Assembly (NCBI GenBank): GCA_017432565.1
Contig: JAFRIW010000056.1
Coordinates: forward strand, 186,001 to 250,000
DNA from: Lachnospiraceae bacterium
GTDB lineage: Bacteria > Bacillota > Clostridia > Lachnospirales > Lachnospiraceae
Length of the DNA stretch: 64,000 nucleotides
Reading direction: 5' to 3'
A model generated the notes under the pieces. The model was not told the origin of the DNA, made no database searches, and was given only the letters and a program-made list of their open reading frames with translations. The translations under genes and the position numbers were made by a program. Positions 25,173 to 34,387 of the stretch are shown piece after piece (the stretch's first letter is position 1; each line of letters begins with the position of its first letter).

Positions 25173-26957
25173 ATGCTGAAAACCATCAAGGGGAAAATTG
25201 TAGTCTACTTCACGGTTGCATTTGCGGTTGTGATCATAGCCTTCCTGAGTGTTTTCTACGTGACATCCTACCGTGCACAGCGTGAACAGGTCATCTCCGA
25301 CAGCCGGGATACTCTGGAGTATCTTCAGGGTAATACGAACCGGATGCTGGAGCGCTGTGAGAATTTGTCCGACAGTATCTATTTCAACAGAAATATCGCC
25401 CGGGTTCTGCTCCGGGATTACAGTGTGCCGAACGGACCGAAGCTGGACCGGGATCTTTCTGTTGCGATCGAAGATCTTTCCACTTATCTTGAATATGACA
25501 GTATATCCAGGTATGCGTCCTGCATTATTGTGCACGGTCAGAACGGGCGCAACATCCGGTACGGGGCTGATGCGGATTATTTCAGCATCAGCAGTCTGGA
25601 AGAGCAGACCTGGTTTGCGGAAAACAAAGACAGCAGCACCGCTGTCTTTCTGCCTGTCATTGAAAGCAATTCCCCGAATACGACTTCGAAACAGTATATT
25701 CCGCTTCTGCGCAGAGAGATCTCTCTGGATTCGCACAAAACGATCGGATGGCAGCTGATCGGTATCACCACAGCCATCGTCAGCGATGCCATTTCCGACT
25801 ATCCTTTCGGAAACGCGGATCTTCTGCTGGTTTATGACCGGAGCGGGCAGTGCATTTACTGCAGCCGTGATGTACTGAGCCGGGAAGAATGCAGTCAGAT
25901 CCTTGAAGACGCTGTTCAGAGAGAGCTGACAGGGGTTGTCTCCTTGGACGGAAGCAGATGGCTTTCCGTCAGGGACACTTCTGCGTACACCGGACTGACT
26001 ATGCTGCTTCTGATCGATTACGGATCCTTCCGCAGAGAGTCCGCTTCGCTTGTCAGGTCGGTGATCATGCTGCTGATTACTCTGATGGTCGGCGCAGTCC
26101 TGATGACGCTGGTTCTTTCCAGCTTTCTCACCCAGCCCATTCTGCGGATGATTCAGGCGACCGTCCGAATTTCCGGAGGTGATTTTTCCACAGACCCGGA
26201 ACTGGAGAGTAATGACGAAATCGGTACGATGGGAAAGGCGATGAATCGTCTGGCAACCAATATGGGGGAGATGGTTGAACGGGTCCGCGAAGAAGAGCGG
26301 AATAAAAAGGAACTGGAGTACAGGATTCTGCAGAATCAGATCAATCCGCATTTTGTCTATAATGTGCTGAATTCGATCAAAGTCATGGCGCAGCTGCAGG
26401 GAGCGGACAACATCTGTAAACTGATTGACAGTTTCGGAGGCCTTCTGAAGGAGGTCAGCAAAGGAGTCAATGACCGTGTGACGGTGCGGGAGGAATTTGA
26501 TCTGGCGGAAAAATTTGTGTTTATCCATAAGCTGCGCCGCAAAGGTCTGATCGAATCTTCATATGTCATTGAGCCGGGCTGCGAAGAGTGCCTGGTCATC
26601 AAGTTCTTACTGCAGCCCCTTCTGGAAAACGCTATCATTCACGGATTCGAGGGGAAGCGCGGTATGTGCGAACTGAGAGTGGAGGCGCACAGGGACGGGG
26701 ATAATCTGGAGCTTTCGATTTTTGACAACGGCATCGGCATGACACAGGAGGAAATTGACGCCCTGATGGAGGGGCGTACAGGAAAAAGCGGCCGGTATAA
26801 TTCTGTCGGTGTCCAGAATGTACAGGAACGGATCCGGATGATGTACGGAGAACAGTACGGAATCCGGTACAGCAGCGTGAAAGGGGAGTTTACGCGTGTG
26901 ACCGTGCTCCTTCCGCTTGAATATGTACAGACAGCAGAGGTTGAAGAGAATGTATAA
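25173..26957 (+). CDS. Sensor histidine kinase, YesM/LytS type
   Basis: A 594-residue kinase. The first membrane helix lies near residues 10-32 and the second near 295-320, flanking a large extracellular dCache-like sensor. A HAMP domain follows (about 318-370), then a His_kinase domain with His393 in QNQINPHFVYN, and an ATPase domain with PLLENAIIHGFEG and DNGIGM. The start is uncertain between TTG 25167 and ATG 25173; ATG is chosen. It overlaps the AraC-type regulator gene by 8 bases. Such pairs typically sense an extracellular carbohydrate, often with the neighbouring binding protein, and switch on the transporter locus. Confidence 0.92.
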   Translation: MLKTIKGKIVVYFTVAFAVVIIAFLSVFYVTSYRAQREQVISDSRDTLEYLQGNTNRMLERCENLSDSIYFNRNIARVLLRDYSVPNGPKLDRDLSVAIEDLSTYLEYDSISRYASCIIVHGQNGRNIRYGADADYFSISSLEEQTWFAENKDSSTAVFLPVIESNSPNTTSKQYIPLLRREISLDSHKTIGWQLIGITTAIVSDAISDYPFGNADLLLVYDRSGQCIYCSRDVLSREECSQILEDAVQRELTGVVSLDGSRWLSVRDTSAYTGLTMLLLIDYGSFRRESASLVRSVIMLLITLMVGAVLMTLVLSSFLTQPILRMIQATVRISGGDFSTDPELESNDEIGTMGKAMNRLATNMGEMVERVREEERNKKELEYRILQNQINPHFVYNVLNSIKVMAQLQGADNICKLIDSFGGLLKEVSKGVNDRVTVREEFDLAEKFVFIHKLRRKGLIESSYVIEPGCEECLVIKFLLQPLLENAIIHGFEGKRGMCELRVEAHRDGDNLELSIFDNGIGMTQEEIDALMEGRTGKSGRYNSVGVQNVQERIRMMYGEQYGIRYSSVKGEFTRVTVLLPLEYVQTAEVEENV

Positions 26958-28578
26958 GGTACTGCTTGTTGATGATGAAATGCTGGTGAAGCTCGGTATC
27001 CGTTCTATTCTGGACTGGAGTGATGAAGGCTTCGAAATTGCCGGGGAGGCGTCAGGAGGAAAAGAAGGTGTTCAGATGGCACTTGCCCTGCAGCCGGATC
27101 TGATTATTTCCGATATCGCGATGCCGGAGATGGATGGCATCGAGATGCTGGAAGAGATCAAGAAAAACGGGCTGGATCCGGTTTTTGTCGCGCTCAGCAG
27201 CTATGATCAGTTTGAACTGGTCAAGCGGGCTATGAAGGCAGGTGCGAGAGATTACCTTCTGAAGCTGAAAATCAACGCGGATTCTCTGCATGAGCTGCTT
27301 CAGGGCATCCGGGAAGACCTCGACAGGAAAAACCTGCAGAACCGGCTCAGCGCCGGTGCGGTTTCCGCGCAGGAAGAGGAGGAGCTGGGGCGTCTGTATT
27401 ATTACAATCTGATGCTCGGGGAGGACATCGCCCAGATGCCGTCTTCGTACTGGTTTCATACGGCCGGCGCCGCACGGGTCTGCTATATCGCGACGGATTC
27501 ACTGCGGCTTCAGGCCCAGAAGACGGAAATGGAGCGGAAAATCTATGGCAGAACCATCCGGGCACTGATCACAGAGATCTGCCGTGAATTTCAGGATGCC
27601 TATTGTATCGACTGGGGAAACGGAATTTTTGTCGCCGTGATTGCGGATGACGGGAGAAACAGGACAGAGGAACTGGAGCAGATGGCTACAGCCATCATGA
27701 ACTCGCTTGATAATTACGGAAACCTGCAGTCCGCCATCGGATTCAGTGCTCCCGCCCCGGAACCGGCCATGATGAAGCGGGCCTTTCAGATGGCCAGGCA
27801 GATCCGGGAGGAACTGCGTTATCAGGGGTACGGCAAAATCCGGTTTTACGAGGAACTGTCGGAAGAGCAGACAAGAATGGAAATGGAGCGGGAGCCTGCT
27901 GATCTGGTGGATCTGGATCATCTCACCCACCTGTGCGAGACGCTTTCGGGAGGCGAATTCTCCAATTATGTCAGCGGCTTCAATTACCGCATCCGAAGTG
28001 ATCATCTGTCGCTGGAAAATGCGGCATTTCAGAGCGCCAAAATGATCTGTATCATGGAAGAGCATCTGAAGGTCAACTGGAGAGACCGCGCAATTCCGAC
28101 CGATGCGGGTATCATTCTGCAGCGGATTTACCGCGCGGAGACTGTGGATGAAATTATCCGCTGCAACCGCGAATACAGCATTCAGGTGGAAATGTTCTTC
28201 GATGAATTCGGCGGAGGGGATGCAGGCCGTCTGGTCCGGGATGCAAAACAGTACATCAAGGATCACATCACGGAGCCGATCAGCTTAAAGGATGTGGCGG
28301 CGGCCATGAATGTGAGCCCCAGCTATCTCAGCACAGTCTTTTCCCGGACGGAGGAGACATCGCTGACCAATTACATCAATAAGAAAAAGATCCAGAAGGC
28401 ACAGCACATGCTCGTCAAAGAGCGCCTGAAGATCTATGAAGTGTCAATGATGCTCGGATTTGAGAGCGCCGGTTATTTTGCAAAAGTATTTAAAAAATAC
28501 GCGGGATGTACGCCGAGTCAGTATCTGGAAGGCCGTCAGGATCCGGGACGGGACAGCAGTTCCGATGCATCTGAATGA
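26950..28578 (+). CDS. AraC-family response regulator, YesN type
   Basis: A 542-residue regulator. The N-terminal receiver (1-120) has phosphoacceptor Asp55 in IISDIAMPEMDG. A long linker (about 130-430) holds no motif I know, and the C-terminal AraC domain (about 440-535) shows two helix-turn-helices (LKDVAAAMNVSPSYLSTVFS and YEVSMMLGFESAGYFAKVFK). The start is ATG 26950 inside the kinase end; the earlier ATG at 26917 lacks a site. It should activate module A and perhaps module B, whose first gene is 176 bases downstream. Candidate binding sites are the TGCA-containing motifs at 15874 and 28605. Confidence 0.93.
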   Translation: MYKVLLVDDEMLVKLGIRSILDWSDEGFEIAGEASGGKEGVQMALALQPDLIISDIAMPEMDGIEMLEEIKKNGLDPVFVALSSYDQFELVKRAMKAGARDYLLKLKINADSLHELLQGIREDLDRKNLQNRLSAGAVSAQEEEELGRLYYYNLMLGEDIAQMPSSYWFHTAGAARVCYIATDSLRLQAQKTEMERKIYGRTIRALITEICREFQDAYCIDWGNGIFVAVIADDGRNRTEELEQMATAIMNSLDNYGNLQSAIGFSAPAPEPAMMKRAFQMARQIREELRYQGYGKIRFYEELSEEQTRMEMEREPADLVDLDHLTHLCETLSGGEFSNYVSGFNYRIRSDHLSLENAAFQSAKMICIMEEHLKVNWRDRAIPTDAGIILQRIYRAETVDEIIRCNREYSIQVEMFFDEFGGGDAGRLVRDAKQYIKDHITEPISLKDVAAAMNVSPSYLSTVFSRTEETSLTNYINKKKIQKAQHMLVKERLKIYEVSMMLGFESAGYFAKVFKKYAGCTPSQYLEGRQDPGRDSSSDASE

Positions 28579-28588
28579 AAAACACAAA

Positions 28589-28638
28589 AAATTGCACAAA
28601 ATAAAAAAATAGTGCATATTTTTATGCATAACGCACAA
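28589..28638. promoter_or_regulatory. TGCA-rich motif before module B, partner of the 15874 site
   Basis: AAAAATAGTGCA (28605-28616) is identical to 15874-15885, and TTTATGCA (28621-28628) to 15887-15894; the two TGCA cores are 12 bases apart here and 9 in module A. Further half-sites TTGCAC and CGCAC flank it. It lies in the 175-base gap between the regulator gene and PPC2, upstream of a hairpin. Confidence 0.55.
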
Positions 28639-28676
28639 AGAAACTGAAGATACCACAAAAATGTTGGACAGAATCA

Positions 28677-28708
28677 CAAAAGAGTCGCTTCATGCGGCTC
28701 TTTTGTCT
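28677..28708 (+). terminator. Terminator between module A and module B
   Basis: AAAAGAGTCGC pairs with GCGGCTCTTTT (28694-28704) through one G-T pair, loop TTCAT, followed by a T-rich stretch GTCTTGTT. It ends transcription from the regulator gene, or attenuates any transcript started at the TGCA motif. A possible -10 TAGAAT (28712-28717) follows it. Confidence 0.75.
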
Positions 28709-28753
28709 TGTTAGAATGAGAGCATCAGAGGTCTGTATGAAAGGAGGTGTACA

Positions 28754-29185
28754 ATGACCAAATTTGAAGGATTTGAACTCGGAAGAGTGATCATCCTGAA
28801 CCTGAAGAGAGGAGATCTGCTGCTGGAGACCATTGAAGAAGAACTGGCCAAAAGCGGGATCAGAAACGCACTGCTCACCAGCGCGATCGGATCCATGCAG
28901 AAGGTCGTCCTTCACCGCGTCATCGGGAAAGGCAGAGAGCCGGAGGATGAGTATATTACTCTGGAGAATCCCATGGAGCTTGCTTCTCTGCAGGGCGTGG
29001 TGCTCGACGGAAAAGCTCATTTCCATATGGTGGTCTCGGATGTACATGAGGCATATACCGGCCATCTGGAGCCCGGCACGACAGTTCTGTATCTGTGCGA
29101 GATCTCGCTGGTCGAGCTGAAGGGTGTGTCCCTCTGCCGGAAATTAAACGAGGATAACATTGGTATGATTGTTGAGAAAGATTGA
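28754..29185 (+). CDS. PPC (DUF296/PD1-like) domain protein 2
   Basis: A 143-residue paralogue of the protein at 15977, with the same length and the same histidine set (His89, His91, His104) in AHFHM and GHLEPGTTVLYL. The shared signatures GIRNA, LGRV and the C-terminal VELKG block confirm the relation; overall they differ at more than half of positions, so the duplication is old or the copies were acquired separately. AAAGGAGGTG precedes the ATG. First gene of module B, 49 bases before a lipoprotein gene. No AT-hook, so nucleoid binding is not implied. Function unknown. Confidence 0.85.
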   Translation: MTKFEGFELGRVIILNLKRGDLLLETIEEELAKSGIRNALLTSAIGSMQKVVLHRVIGKGREPEDEYITLENPMELASLQGVVLDGKAHFHMVVSDVHEAYTGHLEPGTTVLYLCEISLVELKGVSLCRKLNEDNIGMIVEKD

Positions 29186-29233
29186 TCCTTCTCAGCAATA
29201 AATATAGCAAAACACAAAAAGGGAGGTAAAAGG

Positions 29234-30655
29234 ATGAAAAGAAAAATTTTGGCAGTGATCCTCACGGGTGTGATGGCAGCAACCGTGCTCGCTGGCTGCG
29301 CAGCTGCTCCCGCAGCACCGGCAGCACCGGCTGAGGCACCGGCGGCAGCTGAGGAGGAAGCTCCGGCTGAAGAAGCTCCTGCAGAGGAAGCTCCTGCTGA
29401 AGTGGAGGCGACCAGCGGTCCGATCACAATCAACCTGCTGAGCACCTGGACACAGGGCTCCGTGGTACAGCCGATCGCGGAAGAGCTGATCGCGGAGTTT
29501 GAAGCTGAGCATCCCGGCGTCACAATCGTACATGATGCGCAGGCAACGGCTGACCTTCGTACCAAGCTGACCGTTCAGGCGGCTTCCGGCGAGCTTCCGG
29601 ATATTTCCTGGTGCGTACAGAGCTATTCCAGAGAGTTCATGAAAGACGGACTGATCATCGACTGGAAAGAGATTGCTGAGGCTGATCCGGAGTGGAAGGC
29701 ACAGTTCAGCGATGCTGTCTGGGCAGGCCTGACAGAACCCACCGGCGAGATCACCCTGGCTCCGATGGAAGCAGCGATTGACTCGCTGTATTACAACGCG
29801 ACCATGTTTGAGGAGCACGGATGGGAGCCTCCGACCACCTGGGATGAGTTCATTGCTCTGTGTGACACGATCAATGCGGAAGGAATCGCTCCGCTGGTCA
29901 CCGGCGGTAAGGATAACCGCTTCGCGTGGATGGCTTCTGCATTCCTTGCAAGAGCTGCCGGTCTCGATAACTTCAAGGCTCTCTGCATCGGCGATGCAAT
30001 GGACAAGTGGGATGATCCTCAGTACGGATTTGTTGAGGCAGTCAACAAGTTCCAGCAGATGGTCGATGCGGGCGCATTCCCGAACGGCGTGCTCGGCATG
30101 AGCGCAACCGAGGCAGACCAGATGTTCGCGAACGGCGAAGCTGCCATGTACTACGAAGGCGCATGGAAGGTCGGTAACTTCGAATCTGCCGGCGGCGAAG
30201 GCTGGACGACAGAGAATGTTCACCGTATTGACTGGCCGGCATTCACGGACTGCGCAGACGGCAATCCGGGAACGAGAGTCGGCGGCTGCTTCACCGGTCT
30301 GATCGTAAGAAGCGGCCTGGATCCGGAGAAAGAAGCACTATGCATCGAGTTCGCGAAGAAGGTCTGCTCGCCTGAGTTTGGTATTGCCTCCCAGGAAAAG
30401 GGCGGCCCGATCTATCCGGGTGTCGCAGAATATGATGAGAGCACAACCCTTCCGCTGACCAACGAGCTGATCAAGGCTTATCGTTCGGCTGACAGCTACA
30501 TTCCTTCCATGGACTCCATTGCTCCTCCGCCGGTTGATCTTGCAATCAAGGGAACAGCATTCCCCGGCATCATCACAGGCGAGTTCACCGCTGAGCAGGC
30601 AGTTGCGGAAGTCCAGAAGGCTGCAGAGGACTATGTCGCAGGTCTGTCTGAGTAA
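29234..30655 (+). CDS. Sugar ABC transporter substrate-binding lipoprotein (module B)
   Basis: A 473-residue family-1 solute-binding lipoprotein. Signal peptide with lipobox LAGC (Cys22) and a long Ala/Pro/Glu tether with three EEAPA units (about 37-57), then a two-lobe fold with MYYEGAW near residue 305 typical of sugar binders. GGGAGGT precedes the ATG. It differs clearly from the module A protein, so the two importers probably take different or successive ligands. A UUCG-capped hairpin follows. Confidence 0.92.
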   Translation: MKRKILAVILTGVMAATVLAGCAAAPAAPAAPAEAPAAAEEEAPAEEAPAEEAPAEVEATSGPITINLLSTWTQGSVVQPIAEELIAEFEAEHPGVTIVHDAQATADLRTKLTVQAASGELPDISWCVQSYSREFMKDGLIIDWKEIAEADPEWKAQFSDAVWAGLTEPTGEITLAPMEAAIDSLYYNATMFEEHGWEPPTTWDEFIALCDTINAEGIAPLVTGGKDNRFAWMASAFLARAAGLDNFKALCIGDAMDKWDDPQYGFVEAVNKFQQMVDAGAFPNGVLGMSATEADQMFANGEAAMYYEGAWKVGNFESAGGEGWTTENVHRIDWPAFTDCADGNPGTRVGGCFTGLIVRSGLDPEKEALCIEFAKKVCSPEFGIASQEKGGPIYPGVAEYDESTTLPLTNELIKAYRSADSYIPSMDSIAPPPVDLAIKGTAFPGIITGEFTAEQAVAEVQKAAEDYVAGLSE

Positions 30656-30706
30656 GCAGACACGAAAGCAGACTTAATCAGTCTGGCATATTGATCGAAA
30701 GATCCG

Positions 30707-30742
30707 GTTTCAGCTGCCTTCGGGCAGCTGAAACTTTAAAAA
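30707..30742 (+). other. UUCG-capped hairpin after the module B binding-protein gene
   Basis: GTTTCAGCTGCC (30707-30718) pairs perfectly with GGCAGCTGAAAC (30723-30734) around a TTCG tetraloop, then TTT and an A-run. Only three T follow, so partial termination or RNA protection is more likely than full stop, as the permeases follow 44 bases later. Confidence 0.8.
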
Positions 30743-30778
30743 AACTGAGTAAACACTAAGAAAAGACAGGAGGTGCGC

Positions 30779-31645
30779 ATGAAAGCGAAACAGAAAGAAA
30801 CGGTATCTACCTCCGGAAATATTATGGGAAGAGGTACCAGGATCTTCCTCTATGTTACCCTGACGATTGCCGCGCTGGCAGTCATCCTGCCGCTTCTGTG
30901 GCTTTTACTGGCGTCGCTGAAGACCCGGCAGGATCTGACACGTAATACCTGGGGACTTCCGCAGACCTGGGAGTTCAAAAACTATTATCTGGCGTGGACC
31001 GGTTCCAGAATCCCGAGATATATGATTAACAGTATCCGGGCAACATTTCTGTCCATTGTCCTGACTGTTGTTCTGTCCACACCGGTCAGCTTTGTCGTAT
31101 CACGTTTTCGGTTTAAAGGGAACAACCTGCTGTATCTGTTTTTTATCGCCGGAATGATGATTCCGATTCATTCGACTGTTATCCCGATCTATACCATGGT
31201 CGGAGACCTGAATATGAAAAATAACCTGGAGGTGCTCAGTCTTATTTACGGAGCTTACCGTATCCCGGTTTCGATCTTTATTCTGGAGGGCTTCATGAGC
31301 GGGATTCCGCGGGAGCTGGAGGAGTGCGCCGTCATTGACGGGGCGACGGTCTGGGACATTTTCTTCAGAGTCATCGCGCCGCTCTCCCGCGACGGAATTG
31401 TAACGATAGCAATTCTGACGGTTCTGTCCTCCTGGAATGAGCTGCTGATCTCGATGCTGCTGATCAGCAACTCGCTGCTGAAAACGCTGCCGACCGGTCT
31501 GATGGGATTTATTACAGACTATAACTCGGAGTATACACAGCTGGCCGCCGGAATCATGATTGCGATCATTCCGCCGATCATTTTCTACATGTTTGCACAG
31601 GAAAAGATTGAAAAGGGCATGATCGCCGGTGCCGTAAAGGGCTGA
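30779..31645 (+). CDS. Sugar ABC permease, MalG/UgpE type (module B)
   Basis: A 288-residue six-helix CUT1 permease with EAA loop ELEECAVIDGATVWDIFFRV and MalG-type C-terminal end EKIEKGMIAGAVKG. ATG at 30779 follows ACAGGAGGTG; a GTG six bases earlier overlaps the ribosome site and is rejected. Here the MalG-type gene precedes the MalF-type gene, the reverse of module A, so module B is not a simple copy of module A. Confidence 0.92.
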   Translation: MKAKQKETVSTSGNIMGRGTRIFLYVTLTIAALAVILPLLWLLLASLKTRQDLTRNTWGLPQTWEFKNYYLAWTGSRIPRYMINSIRATFLSIVLTVVLSTPVSFVVSRFRFKGNNLLYLFFIAGMMIPIHSTVIPIYTMVGDLNMKNNLEVLSLIYGAYRIPVSIFILEGFMSGIPRELEECAVIDGATVWDIFFRVIAPLSRDGIVTIAILTVLSSWNELLISMLLISNSLLKTLPTGLMGFITDYNSEYTQLAAGIMIAIIPPIIFYMFAQEKIEKGMIAGAVKG

Positions 31646-31662
31646 GAACAGGAGGGGGCAAA

Positions 31663-32541
31663 ATGAAAGTAACGAAAAATGCACGTCTTACGATCCTGCT
31701 GTTTGTCATCCCGGCCCTGGTCATTTACGTCTGGTGGGTGATCTATCCGATCATCTCGGCTATTTATATGAGCTTCTTCCAGACGGAGACCCTGCACTCA
31801 AGCCATTTTGCAGGGTTCAGCAATTATCTCCGCGTGTTCAAAGCCGCTCTGTTCTGGAAGTCCATGCGAGTCTCGCTGATTTTTATACTGTTCACGACCA
31901 TCCTGCAGGTCTTTTTCGGCTTCCTGTTCGGATATCTCGTGTATCTTCAGCAGCCAGGCTATCGCTTTTATAAAGCGCTGCTGTTCATGCCGACCATCCT
32001 GCCGTCCGTTGCGACCGGTTTTATCTGGAGCTACATCTACAGCCCCAGTATGGGTGTGCTGAAACCGTTCATGAAAGCAATCGGTCTGGGAAAATATTAC
32101 GCTTCACCGATCGCGGATCCGAAGCTTGCGCTGTATGCGGTCATCTTCGCGCAGCTATGGGCCGGCGTCGGCACGCAGATCATTCTGTTCAACTCGGGTT
32201 TCATGGGGATTCCGGCCGAAGTCATCGAGAGTGCGAAGATGGACGGCGCAACCGGCCTGAAGCTGGTACAGAGCATGATTATTCCGCTTTCCTGGGACGT
32301 CATCAAAATGGTTATCATTCTGCAGACCATCGGCGCGCTGCGTTCCTTCGATCTGGTCTACGTCATGACCAGCGGCGGACCGAATCACTCCACAGAGGTT
32401 ATGCCGATGCACCTGTTTGTCAACGCGTTCCAGAACTTTAATCTGGGATACGGCAATGTGGTGGCAGTCATCCTGTTCCTGATGGCCATGATTCTGACAG
32501 TCACCATGCGCAGACTCATGCAGCGGGATTCACTTTATTGA
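31663..32541 (+). CDS. Sugar ABC permease, MalF/UgpA type (module B)
   Basis: A 292-residue six-helix CUT1 permease. EAA loop VIESAKMDGATGLKLVQSMI; the segment YVMTSGGPNHSTEV before the last helices is typical of MalF-type partners. AGGAGGGGG precedes the ATG. It pairs with the upstream MalG-type protein; the ATPase is not encoded in the window. The next gene, 57 bases on, starts the intracellular enzymes of module B. Confidence 0.93.
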   Translation: MKVTKNARLTILLFVIPALVIYVWWVIYPIISAIYMSFFQTETLHSSHFAGFSNYLRVFKAALFWKSMRVSLIFILFTTILQVFFGFLFGYLVYLQQPGYRFYKALLFMPTILPSVATGFIWSYIYSPSMGVLKPFMKAIGLGKYYASPIADPKLALYAVIFAQLWAGVGTQIILFNSGFMGIPAEVIESAKMDGATGLKLVQSMIIPLSWDVIKMVIILQTIGALRSFDLVYVMTSGGPNHSTEVMPMHLFVNAFQNFNLGYGNVVAVILFLMAMILTVTMRRLMQRDSLY

Positions 32542-32598
32542 GACGGAAATAACGATTGATAACAGATTCATAAAACAAACCAAGGAGGATCAGAAAAA

Positions 32599-33333
32599 AT
32601 GGCAATTTCAAAGAAGACAATGGAGTACCTGAAGATGGCGCGCTGCGCGGATATCTGTGACGCGCTGGATTCCATGGGCCTGCAGGACACCTATGAGATG
32701 AGCAGGGGCATGCGCCCGCTGTTCCCCGGGATCCGGTTCTGCGGTATCGCCGCCACGCAGGAGTGGGAGAAGACGGACCGGAAGGTTCCGTATATGAGCT
32801 ATGAGGATTTTGAAAAGTTGCAGTACGCTCCGGTTGAAGAGGGCGGATACGGCGCTTATTCCAAACCCGGTGTTCCGACTTATGTTCCTCAGGAGGGAGA
32901 TGTGGTTGTCATCGCGGCAAACGGTCTGCGCGGAGGCATTCTCGGCAGTGAGAACACCATGAATATGATGAACCAGGGCGTTGTCGGGTTCGTGCTGGAC
33001 GGCACGATGCGTGACACGCCGGAATCCATCAGCCAGGGTTCCGCGGTATTCTCTACGTCCATTTCCTATACACACCCGATGGGCAGAATCCACATCAAGA
33101 GCGTCGGCGAGCCGGTCGTCTGTGACGGCGTCAAGGTCTGCCCGGGTGACGCGGTGATCGCGGATCACGACGGTGTTGTGGTCGTACCGCAGAAGTATGC
33201 AGATGAGGTCGCATACCGCGCTTACAAGATTCAGCAGATCGACCGCCGCAACCGCCGTGCCAACTACGAAAAGGCCGGCAAGGCATTTGATGAGACGGTG
33301 GAGCTGATGCCCGATATCGAGCGCTGGTTCTGA
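32599..33333 (+). CDS. RraA-like protein, candidate 4-hydroxy-2-oxoacid aldolase
   Basis: A 244-residue member of the RraA/HMG-CHA aldolase family. The conserved core GILGSENTMNMMNQGVVGFV-LDGTMRDT carries the Arg-Asp pair used for substrate and Mg2+ binding, and GDAVIADHDGVVVVP is the second family signature. Known members cleave 4-hydroxy-2-oxo acids to pyruvate or decarboxylate oxaloacetate; others only bind RNase E, which is not expected in Clostridia. It is longer than minimal RraA (about 160), with N- and C-terminal additions and an insert at 55-85. Position beside an IlvD/Edd dehydratase and PFOR suggests cleavage of a 2-keto-3-deoxy acid to pyruvate; this is inference. Confidence 0.82.
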   Translation: MAISKKTMEYLKMARCADICDALDSMGLQDTYEMSRGMRPLFPGIRFCGIAATQEWEKTDRKVPYMSYEDFEKLQYAPVEEGGYGAYSKPGVPTYVPQEGDVVVIAANGLRGGILGSENTMNMMNQGVVGFVLDGTMRDTPESISQGSAVFSTSISYTHPMGRIHIKSVGEPVVCDGVKVCPGDAVIADHDGVVVVPQKYADEVAYRAYKIQQIDRRNRRANYEKAGKAFDETVELMPDIERWF

Positions 33334-33387
33334 GGAAGCGCATGAACGTTCCGGATTCCGGATGCCTGAAAGAAAGAGGAAAAAGAT

Positions 33388-34347
33388 ATGATCAGTTGTG
33401 AGCAGATCAGAAAGGTCGTATTGGCGGGTTCCGGCGTAATGGGCATTTCCTTTGCTCAGATTTTCGCCAGGAACGGCTATGAAGTGACGCTATATGACAT
33501 TGCGGAGGAAGCGCTTGCCAGAGCGCAGGCGCAGCTGCGGCCGGGTCTGGAGACCCAGGCTGAGCAGGGCATGTTTGCAGCAAAAGAAATCGATGAAATC
33601 CTCGGACGGATTCAGACAACAACGGATAAAGGCTGCTTTGCGGATGCTGATTTTGTCCTGGAAGCCATTGTGGAACGGATGGATATCAAACACAGCTTCT
33701 GGTCGGAGGTTTCCGCGCTGGTGCGTCCGGATGCCATTCTTGCCACGAACACATCCGGTCTTTCCGTGACGGAAATTGCGCAGGCAGTGAAGGATCCTTC
33801 CCGGTTTGCAGGCATGCACTGGGTCAATCCGCCTCATCTTGTACCGCTGGTTGAGGTCATTGCCGGAGAAAAGAGCGATGAACAGACAGTCAACGAGATT
33901 TTTGCGCTGGCTGAGAAAATTCATCAGAAGCCTGTCCGTGTCTTTAAGGATCCGACTGGTTTTATTTTAAATCGTCTGCAGTATGCGGTCATCCGCGAAG
34001 CCTGCCACTGTGTGCAGGAGGGTTATGCATCCGTTGAGGACGTGGACAATGTCATGAAATACGGACTCGGCATGCGTTATGCCTGCATCGGTCCTTTCGA
34101 GACGATGGATCTCGGGAATCTCGGAACGTTCTATCATGTTTCGAGTTATATGATGGACAGTCTGTGCAATGACGGCGGCGTGCCTGCACTGATTCAGCAG
34201 ATGCACGACGAAGGAAAACTCGGTGTGGTAAACGGAGCCGGATTCTATGATTACAGCGGCGATAAGGCGGCGGAAGCCGTCAAGCGCCGGGATACGCTGT
34301 TCCTGCAGCTGGCTAAAATTCTTTTTGCCGATAAAAAGGAGCAGTAA
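33388..34347 (+). CDS. 3-hydroxyacyl-CoA dehydrogenase-family oxidoreductase
   Basis: A 319-residue two-domain 3HCDH-family enzyme. NAD loop AGSGVMG (13-19), Ser123 in NTSGLSV, catalytic His144 in GMHWVNPPH and Glu156 in PLVEV, and the helical C-terminal domain with GFILNRLQ. In classical 3-hydroxybutyryl-CoA dehydrogenase the loop reads HFFNPVPVM; here HWVNPPHLV is closer to family members acting on free hydroxyacids (L-gulonate 3-dehydrogenase, carnitine dehydrogenase). So both a sugar-acid 3-dehydrogenase and a CoA-ester enzyme remain possible, the latter because AbfD and MaoC lie in the same operon. GAGGAAAAAG precedes the ATG. Confidence 0.85.
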   Translation: MISCEQIRKVVLAGSGVMGISFAQIFARNGYEVTLYDIAEEALARAQAQLRPGLETQAEQGMFAAKEIDEILGRIQTTTDKGCFADADFVLEAIVERMDIKHSFWSEVSALVRPDAILATNTSGLSVTEIAQAVKDPSRFAGMHWVNPPHLVPLVEVIAGEKSDEQTVNEIFALAEKIHQKPVRVFKDPTGFILNRLQYAVIREACHCVQEGYASVEDVDNVMKYGLGMRYACIGPFETMDLGNLGTFYHVSSYMMDSLCNDGGVPALIQQMHDEGKLGVVNGAGFYDYSGDKAAEAVKRRDTLFLQLAKILFADKKEQ

Positions 34348-34387
34348 GACCGGAGCATACGCTGCGGAATAAAAAAGGAGGCCGGAT

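Noticed and set aside
28677..28753. Riboswitch before the second PPC gene
   Set aside because: The only structure is a short hairpin with the look of a terminator; no conserved aptamer elements are visible.
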